A DNA stretch of 64,000 nt from Zingiber officinale (lineage: Eukaryota; Streptophyta; Magnoliopsida; Zingiberales; Zingiberaceae), in contig NC_055987.1 of assembly GCF_018446385.1 (NCBI RefSeq), positions 34,607,202 through 34,671,201 on the forward strand, read 5' to 3'. Below, in pieces: positions 56,747-64,000 of this stretch. The stretch's first letter is position 1. Every line of letters starts with the position of its first letter. The position numbers and the translations under genes were made by a program. Below the pieces are notes generated by a model. That model was given only the letters and a program-made list of their open reading frames with translations. It was not told the origin of the DNA and did no database searches.

Positions 56747-57864
56747 TTGGTGAAATAAAATTTGATACTACATGTATTTTTATTTATTTAAATTGTATAC
56801 ATATTATAAAAATAATGTATATGTTGAAGAAAATGTTATATATATGTAGAATTATCATCGCTAGAGGGATGAATTATCATTTACATTTTCATTGAATATT
56901 TAACACATGCATAGTTTTAACAATTTAAATATACATAAATATAATAAGTAGTGTACAAATGAATGGAACAATACAACATATTAACATGATTTGATACACA
57001 AGTTCCAACTCCACGAACTACAACTCTTAGGTGGATGAACCCTGATGATATTTTTATTTTCTCCTTTCTAGACACCTTGTGGACACCCTAAGTTCCTCTG
57101 TACGGAACCTAATGTCAGTGCTAGAGGTGCTGGAGGAATCAAGCTCAGTGGCTCTTCTCTTAATCCTACCAACATAAATAAATGATTTATTTTTACCATA
57201 ATAATGACAAGTTGAGTTTAGGGTGTCACCAAAACATTTTTTGGACAACTAAAATAGGAACTAATTACCTAGGCTATGCAAGACTAGACCGAAATCAAAT
57301 ATGGGGAAAAAACAGCTCGGAAACAAGCTTAGGAGGTGCCTGGAGCTGAAGCCTCAGGTCCTCCTTCTAAAATCATATAGGTGCACCCAAAGGTGTTCCA
57401 TGTTCTTGAACCATCTTTGTCTGGTTTCTATGTGGCAACATTTCTGGGAACTTGGAGGATGTTGAGGCGCCTTCATCCCAAATGATGACGTTTTGAGTAG
57501 GCTTTTTGGGCGAGATTTTGTGGGCATCCTGGACTAGGGTACGGGCGCATAAATTTTAATAAATTTGAAACTTCAAAATGGTTTCGACACCTAGATCTAT
57601 TCCATGTGCTTATCTCGATAATCTTTTTATTTCAAAAAATTAACTTAATTTTGAAAATTCTATATTTTGGCACTTAAAATGGTTCTTGAATATAATTTAA
57701 TTTATAATGTTTTGATCAATCTTACCTTAGTCTCCATTTCACCCATTTCTAGATTATAAATCGAGTTAATCTATAGGTTTGGTGAAATGGTTTTCTATTT
57801 TACTAGAAGAGAATTAGTTTGAATTTTAAATCTAAATTGACCTTGTATTAGATTTAAGTTTTGC
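56747..57864. other. Intergenic region without a recognised gene
   Basis: AT-rich to 57000. A minus-strand ORF at 57054-57248 (64 codons) and a more GC-rich stretch with aggtgcctgg/aggcgcctt words at 57330-57480 look like decayed retroelement sequence, but I cannot assign them. Confidence 0.35.
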
Positions 57865-58015
57865 CATTAATTATTTAAATATATATTTCAAAAATTGACT
57901 GTCAAGTTGTGGTAAGGCATAATGGCCTTTTTTGATATTAGAGAAACAACCACCTCCTTAAATAAAGTCTTTTTAAGAAATTATATTTTTAACCTACTTA
58001 TTGAAAAATTTAGGT
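57865..58015 (-). repeat. Decayed relic of the copia LTR family
   Basis: The stretch with taaggcataatggcctt, acaaccacctcctta and cttttaagaaatta follows the same order as the aggcatatggccttctt, acaaccaccaccgcct and ccttttaaggaaagct block of the copia LTR at about 33125-33210. It is much more diverged. Confidence 0.6.
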
Positions 58016-58582
58016 CTAACTAATTTAGGATGTGGCGTGGTAGCTTCAGTTAATTTCTCTTAACTAAGTGCACCAAATAGGATAATCCATACCTAACTTG
58101 GATACACTTATTCTTAGCATCCCTAATATACTATCGTCTCACCTCAACCTAACACTAGGTTGTTAAGTATCAAATTAACTATTTATTACCTAGCCATGCT
58201 AAGTTATGTAAAAGATAAACTAAGGATGCATAATAAAAGTAATAAATGAATCAATCATGCAATTTTATCTTACAATAAAATTATTTTTTCTATTGGTTCT
58301 CTATGAATCATAACTTTGATATGGTTTATCTAGGTAATGAATATAACTATTGTGGATTCAATATTCATTTAGTCCAACTTAAATACTCATGATAGATTTA
58401 GGGACCCATGGTTAGTCTTGATTTCTAGCAGTTCATTAACTAATAATAGATATGATTTTGAATCGTTTCTTAGGCTTATAAGCGTGTGAATATCAATTGT
58501 TTATGATCCTTTGTGTTTTGAGTTATATATTAAGGGACTTGAAGATCGAAGTTAACCATTTTAACGATCCTTTTAGTTCTTC
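58016..58582. other. Intergenic region without a recognised gene
   Basis: AT-rich sequence, no ORF or transposon end recognised; probably more decayed retroelement DNA. Confidence 0.35.
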
Positions 58583-59734
58583 TGTAAGATATCGGAAAAT
58601 TTAATTATTAGGGTTATTTGAGAAATAGCCTTATAGAATTTTTCCGGAATTTTTAAAAATTTTATGGGAATTTTTCGGAACTCGTACGACGAGTTTTGTA
58701 GGGACGAATCAACGGGTTCGGATTAGGCCTGTTTAGGAGACCCATTTAAGAGAGGAAATGTTAGATTATATAAATCCTTTTTTCTTTATTTTCCTCCCCA
58801 CAACGCCGAACCTGACCCGATTCCTCCCTTCTTCCCCGACTTCTCCTCCTCCTCCTTCCTCGATCTCCCTTCCTTCTCTGATCTCCCTCGCGGACGAGCG
58901 ATGCCAATGGGAGCGAGCCTCTAGCTCCGACGGTCTCCCTTTGTAGTCATCGACCCTTAAGCTCAAATCCAGCCGAAGCGCTTCTTCTTCTCGCTCTGAT
59001 CTCTCTTTTCTCTCACGGGGACGAACCGACGTCGACGATCGCCGATGTAGATCTATTTCCGGAGCATCAAGGGTGAGCTATCTTGTTATTCCTTGATTTC
59101 CCGTAAGCCTCAGTGCCAAATCTTCCCTCGATTCCTCCTCTTCATTTGGTGGCGCTGTGCCCTAGCGGAATCTTGATGGTAAGAGATCTACCTAGGTTAT
59201 GATTTGAGTAGGTGATCTTTGGGAGGTGTTGATTTGGTAGTTTTGGGTTTGAAGGTGGAAGATTTCTTGTTTCCGGTCACTATACTACTGTCAATTAGTA
59301 GCCTGCATCGCTGGATCTTCGAGGGGAATAGGTAATGTACATAATTGTTTGTTGTTGGGAATTTGTTTGTGATAGATTATCTTATTGATTCTTGATTTCC
59401 TATACTTGATCCGATCGATTCTAGCAGTAAGGTTCTATTCTGTGGAAGATCTCTTTGATCCGGCAGCTCACCTTTGTTTCGGCAGAATCTCCATCCAGCA
59501 ACATCTTGTTCAACAACAACTCGATTAGAGCAGGGAGGTTCTGTTGCTGTGGTGTTGGAAGTGTGATCGTGAGGTGATTTCTAGCAGCATCCCTTAATCC
59601 AGCAATCAATAGGGTCTGTGAATTGAGGTATGTGTAGGGATTTTGATACATGATGTAAATGCATTGAATTAGGTTATGTGTAGGTTTGATTGGAGGTTGT
59701 AGTTAGATGTTGATTGTGATTAGATATACTTCCT
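58583..59734 (+). repeat. Gypsy-type LTR, right end cut
   Basis: A TG start (tgtaagatatcgg) is followed by the ccggaatttttaaaaattt / actcgtacgacgagttt block characteristic of U3 of Tekay/Del-type LTRs, a TATA (attatataaatcc near 58763) and a pyrimidine-rich leader with gcttcttcttctcgctctg. The right end is not seen; family-B LTR sequence begins at about 59735. The small ORFs are chance frames. Confidence 0.55.
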
Positions 59735-60854
59735 TATATTTAATCTAGATATCAAGGATAGAAGGACACTTGTCGTATATTGTGTATGCCTCACATTGAT
59801 CAATCTAGATGTCAAGGATAGAAGGACACTTGCCATATATTGTGAAGAGTCACAATTAGTAGTCACAAGGTGATGTTGGATCTCAACATTCTTATAACTT
59901 GGGTAGTAATGATGTGTTGCTAGATACCGCTCATTACTTATGCTTCTAAATAGGTTTAGGAGCATTGCCAATGTTATAAGAACCTATAGGGTCACACACA
60001 AAGGGCAATTAGATGGAGATTAGGTTCATTTGATGAACCTAAAGGATTAGGTCCATGTGATGAACCAAATTGGATTAAGAGTAATCCAAATTAGGCTAAT
60101 TGAGTTGGACTCAATTTGGTTCAAGTGTTAGATGAGTCTAATTTGGACTTAGACTCATTGAGTCAATTTAATTCAATGAATAGAGATTCATTAAATTAAA
60201 ATTGACTTGAACTAATGATTAGATTTGATAAACCATGGGAGAGAAGTGGTCAAGTTTGACTTGACTTGAGAGGAAGATGAAGGGTCAAGTTTGACTTGAC
60301 CATTTGCCACCTCATTGGTGAGTTGGCAAAGAGTGGCCAATGATGATGCTCCACATCATCATGATTACTTAAGTGGGATGCCACCTCTTGAGAGTTACCA
60401 AGAGTTGTGACTCTTGGTATTCCATGGAGGTTATTAACCTTATTCATGTGGCCGACCAATCATTCATGGGGTGAGTTTCATTTTTTTTTTGTGTAACTCT
60501 CATCTTCTTCCTCAAGCTCTCTCTTCTCTTCCTCTCCTCCACCTTGGCCGAACCTTTCAAAGGTGCTAGCACACCTTTTTGTTTGGTTTCTCCATCTCTT
60601 GCTTGTGTGGATACACATAGAGGAGTATCTACTTTGATACTCTCGAGATCCGGTGAACCTTGGACGAGCGAGATTAGCGAAGGGCATCGCATCAAGGGTA
60701 AAGCTCTTCTCCTTTGTAGATCTAGTTTAGATCTAGGCTAGAAACTCGTACTCGAAGTTTTACGTAAATTTTATTTCTTCGCACGGATCCGGTGGCGGGG
60801 TTTCAGGGTTTCCACAACGTAAAAAGTGATTTTTGCGGCCTGAAAAACTCAACA
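59735..60854 (+). repeat. LTR family B, copy 3, left end missing
   Basis: Inverted relative to copies 1 and 2. It shares the atgttggatctcaacattct, ggatacacatagagg and gatccggtgg-cgggg segments and ends CTCAACA at 60854. It begins after the palindromic gatatcaaggatagaagg word, which occurs twice here (59749 and 59809), so the left end is rearranged. The right end interrupts a gypsy RT gene. Plus-strand orientation. Confidence 0.78.
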
Positions 60855-61254
60855 GTATGGGCACTATGAGTTTGTGGTCATGCCTTTCGGAGTGACGAAT
60901 GCTCCTGCTACATTTATGGATCTGATGAACAAAGTGTTCAAAGAGTATTTGGATAAGTTTGTGATCGTCTTCATAGATGATATTCTTATATACTCCGGAA
61001 CACCAGAAAAACATGTCGAACATCTAAAGACAGTATTACAGATCCTTCAGCAGAAACAGTTGTATGGGAAGTTCCCCAACTGCAAGTTTTGGCTTGATCA
61101 AGTGTCCTTTCTAGGGTACATTATTTCCAAAGATGGAGTTATGGTAGATCCGACAAAAGTAGAAGCTGTGAGCAACTGGAATAGACCTAAGAATGCCAGT
61201 GAAATCAGGAGTTTCCTTGGATTAGCAAGCTATTATAGGAAATTTGTAGAGAAC
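60855..61254 (+). pseudogene. pol: Ty3/gypsy reverse transcriptase fragment
   Basis: The fragment encodes the second half of [19 protein letters not shown], the catalytic [45 protein letters not shown], and the start of the connection region, [18 protein letters not shown]. The frame has no stop within about 130 codons. Upstream RT and protease are cut by the family-B LTR at 60854. RNase H, integrase and chromodomain are missing because the RT passes directly into an LTR start at 61255. Confidence 0.88.
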
Positions 61255-61439
61255 TATAACAACCCAAATTTCCTCATTTTGAGCCCCAAAAATAATTTAA
61301 AACTATTTAGAAATACTTTACAAATATTCTAGAGATTTTTATAAATTTTTAGAGTATTTTTATGCAATTTTTGGAGGTTGTTTGGTATTTTTACTAGACG
61401 AAAGAAGTTTCGACAAAAAAATGTCCAAGTCGAGGCTCG
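61255..61439 (+). repeat. Start of a gypsy LTR fused to the RT fragment
   Basis: The sequence tataacaacccaaattt corresponds to the TGTAACGACCCAATTTT start of the minus-strand LTR at 45943, with changes consistent with CpG decay. The next 170 bp follows that LTR through gtttcgacaaaaaa and gtccaagtcgaggct. It is cut at 61440 by an Athila-like LTR. Confidence 0.78.
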
Positions 61440-62998
61440 TGATGTGCGAAGATTATATACTCTTTTATGCATGTTTTTACGCACATTTACATACTTTGAG
61501 CATGCTTGATCTATGCATTTTTATACTTCCAGCTTTTCTTTTAGCATATTTACTCTTTTGGTTCGGAGATCTGCTTTTTGTGCATTTTCTGTACACAGGA
61601 GTCGATTTGGTGAAGAATCTACATCTTTGGGCATGCATTGGAGGAAACGAAAGGAGAAAGCACCGGGCCGTGTACCTCACATGGCCATGCACTGGGATGG
61701 AGCTCGGGCCGTGTGGAGTTTGGCACCAACAGAAGAGGAAGATGACATGGCCGTGTGGACCTCGCACGACCTAACCAGAGCAGAAGCCTTACATGGCCGT
61801 GTGGATCTACAGTGTGGACGAGACCAGCGGCTGTGGCGTGTGCACCACACGACCGTGTAGCATTTCCAGAGGCAGAAGGGTTCTGGCCATGTGTGCAGCT
61901 TTGGCAGAGAAGGAGCTGGACATGGCCGTGTGAATCTCACATCGTGTCACGGGCCGTGTGGTGCCCGATTCCTCCTCTATTTAAACCCTTCTTCATGAAT
62001 TGAAAGGGATCTCTCCCCTTTGGGAGAAAGCAAGTTTTGGTGGTTTCCTCCCATTCTTGGGAGGATTTCTGGGCTAGGAGATCTCGGCGATTTCGACTCC
62101 GGAGCGAGGATTGGATCCGAAGACAAGGCTTCTTCATAGATAAGTTTTCTCTTTTCCCCTCTTCTTGTTTTCTTGGATTGGGGATTCAAGGAATGCTTGT
62201 AATCTCTATTTCTTCGGGTTTTCTTCCTCGATTCATGGAGTAGATCTTGTATTCTAGGATTAAGGGAGTATTTGTATGATGGATTGATGTAATCTCTTAT
62301 GGATTTGCCATTTTCTTGTTTCAATGACATTATCTTGCTTGTATCAATTAGATCTTGAATGATTGATGGTGATTTGTGCTTAATTCTCATTCTTGATTGA
62401 TTGTTTGGATTTCTTATGGACTTTGTAAAGATAAACTCTCACTCGATCATCCGAGGGATCCACGTGACAGGTGCAAGCCCGTGTAAGGACGTTTGAGAGA
62501 TAATCTTGAAGAGGAAATAGGGATATTCAAGAGAGTAGGATGGATTTTATGATTAGCTTCTTGTATCTTGATAGATTAATGAGTCGTGGGCTTCTACGTT
62601 GATATCCGAGGAAGGCATAGTAATAGGTGCACTTCTGTGTAAGGACAACATAGGTTCATGTCTAATTAATCCTATTTAGATACATTTCTCAGTCCTTAGC
62701 CGGTTGTCTATTGCAAGAGGGAACCGGCAACTTTCTACATGTTTGGCAATTGAGGGATAAGAATTGGTGAACCATTTACATTCAAGAAATCTTACAAAGA
62801 AACCGAAACTCCTAGAATCTTCCTTTATCATAACCCAAAACACTAAACTCTTGTTTGTTGATCTTTAATATTAGATTTGTTTACCTTTACTTTGCTTTTG
62901 AAACGATTGGATAGTTGTTTAGCTAATTCGCATTGAGACATTTCTAGTGCTTATTCCAGTCCCTGTGGATACGATAATCTTTTATATTACTTGCGACA
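61440..62998 (+). repeat. Athila-like 5' LTR, copy iii
   Basis: It starts TGATGTGCG at 61440 and ends tgcgaca at 62998, just before a primer-binding site. U3 carries CACGGCCGTGT-type palindromes at 61665-61960 and a TATA-like ctatttaaac near 61977. R-U5 shares gtgacaggtgcaagcc (62465) and gataatcttttatattac (62972) with copies i and ii. Its last 30 bp differs from those copies, which end gaggtcaaca, so it is a sister subfamily. The ORFs at 61382-62243 are within the LTR. Confidence 0.8.
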
Positions 62999-63018
62999 TT
63001 TGCGCCGTTACCGGGGAC
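62999..63018 (+). promoter_or_regulatory. Primer-binding site of the Athila-like element
   Basis: tttgcgccgttaccggggac is close to tggcgccgttgccggggat, the tRNA-Asp complement used by Athila-group gypsy elements. Confidence 0.78.
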
Positions 63019-63243
63019 TGCGCTATAACATTAGGAATTATCAACTGAGTTAGACTAAACATAACATTTGTTTTCCTTTCATATTGCATAGTTGTAACTA
63101 ATCATTAGATTTCTGTTTTTTTTTAGTTTCTTGTATAACTTTCACTTCTTGTTAATTCTTTTTGTACAAATTCAATTCTGCATTTTTGATTCTTCTAATT
63201 TTCTTTTTGTGTCGAATTGTTATCTGCTATCTTGTTCTTGTGT

Positions 63244-64000
63244 ATGCGAAGATCTAACTTTGCAGGAGAATTCTTTCCTTTTGACCCTGAGATTGATAGA
63301 ACTTTCCATAAAAGAAGAATTCTGCAAAGGCAAATCGAAGAACAAGAATATCTAAACATGGTGTGCAAGTCACTAGGAGATTATGGAGCTTCGAAGTCTG
63401 CAAAACAAATGGGAGCAATTGTTTACCCTAACATACAAGCAAGAAATTTTATACTGAAACCATCTTTTGTTTCCATGGTTCAGAAAACTCAGTTTGGAGG
63501 ATTAGAGATTGAAAATCCTTATTCCCATTTGATGGAGTTTTATAGATATTGTTGTACTTTGAAATATGAAGAAGTTTCATCTGATATTATTCAGCTGCTT
63601 GCTTTTCCTTTTAGTCTGAAGGGTGCTGCAAAAAGATGGTACAATTTTCTAAAGTCTCAAAGTATCAGAACATGGGATGAGTTAGAGCAAAAATTCCTTG
63701 ACCAATATTTCCCTCCAAGGAAAACTACTTATTTGAGAAGTCAAATTTTAAATTTTAAGCAATTGGATGGAGACAAATTGTACCAAGCCTGGGAAAGATA
63801 TTCTTCTCTTCTGCAGTTATGTCCACATCATGGAATTGAGAAATGGTTAATTATGCATTTGTTCTATGTTGGGCTTTCTTTCTCAAATAAGAATCAACTG
63901 GATTTAGCATCTGGAGGATCATTTTTGAAAAAAAGTCTAGAAGAAACTTTTGAGATAGTTGGCAGAATCATGCAAAATTCCAATGATTGGGCAGAGCAAG
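63244..64000 (+). CDS. gag: Athila/Tat-group gypsy gag, open to the window edge
   Basis: The ATG at 63244 opens a frame without a stop for 252 codons and runs off the window. The start is Arg-rich with NFAGEFFPFDPEIDRTF and a RRILQRQIEEQEY helix. The Retrotrans_gag core spans about residues 125-215 (GAAKRWYNFLKSQ, TWDELEQKFLDQYFPP, YQAWERYSSLLQLCPHHGI, MHLFYVGLS). This long-helix gag and the tRNA-Asp-type primer site fit the Athila group. Position 226 bp after the primer site is normal for a gag start. No lesion is visible in this part. Confidence 0.88.
   Translation, partial: MRRSNFAGEFFPFDPEIDRTFHKRRILQRQIEEQEYLNMVCKSLGDYGASKSAKQMGAIVYPNIQARNFILKPSFVSMVQKTQFGGLEIENPYSHLMEFYRYCCTLKYEEVSSDIIQLLAFPFSLKGAAKRWYNFLKSQSIRTWDELEQKFLDQYFPPRKTTYLRSQILNFKQLDGDKLYQAWERYSSLLQLCPHHGIEKWLIMHLFYVGLSFSNKNQLDLASGGSFLKKSLEETFEIVGRIMQNSNDWAEQ

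Noticed and set aside
57054..57248. A 64-codon minus-strand ORF as a gene
   Set aside because: No start context, no domain, and AT-rich decayed surroundings; left unassigned.

Overview
This is a stretch of plant nuclear DNA made almost entirely of LTR retrotransposons nested inside one another. Two cellular genes stand between them. The elements are typical of plants: Sirevirus-type Ty1/copia, several other copia lineages, long-LTR Ty3/gypsy with gag and RT, and Tat/Athila-type gypsy. The RALF gene is very GC-rich at third codon positions, which suggests a commelinid monocot (perhaps Zingiberales). That organism guess is an inference of low certainty. No rRNA, tRNA gene, CRISPR array or bacterial-type operon was seen.

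Layout. 1-8601: a Sirevirus-like copia element whose 5' LTR lies before the window (gag, AT-rich tandem-repeat spacer, broken pol, polypurine tracts, 3' LTR). It sits inside an older LTR (family B, 8602-10412), which sits inside a second Sirevirus-type LTR (family D, 10413-11663). 11664-17040 is the only sizeable island not dominated by LTR elements: a MITE, an intact RALF peptide-hormone gene (12949-13302), a short tandem duplication and a composite SINE with an 18-bp target duplication. 17041-24250: remains of a Tat-type gypsy element (LTR end, primer site, decayed gag), split by a solo LTR that itself holds two further solo LTRs; all three have target-site duplications. 24253-30872: an old minus-strand copia element split by a 2.6-kb solo LTR with an exact duplication. 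30873-32832: an Athila-like LTR and internal scrap. 32833-41836: a younger minus-strand copia element with decaying gag-pol. 41837-45943: the 5' end of a minus-strand gypsy element with a 3.2-kb LTR. 45944-46987: a truncated Athila-like LTR. 46988-55408: an oppositely oriented gypsy LTR interrupted by a complete 6.4-kb element that carries gag but no pol (48933-55362). 55409-58582: a small gene-bearing interval with a two-exon gene for a secreted cysteine-rich, defensin-like peptide (56364-56703). 58583-64000: gypsy LTR, family-B LTR, a gypsy RT fragment fused to an LTR, and an Athila-like element whose gag runs open off the end of the window.

The genes do not form a pathway. RALF and the defensin-like gene are independent secreted-peptide genes. 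The retroelement genes serve their own replication, and most are broken. The observation I consider most worth following is an array of short hairpins in the U3 part of four different Sirevirus-type LTRs: the stem arms differ from copy to copy but keep their complementarity, around a similar core. That is the covariation expected of a selected structure.
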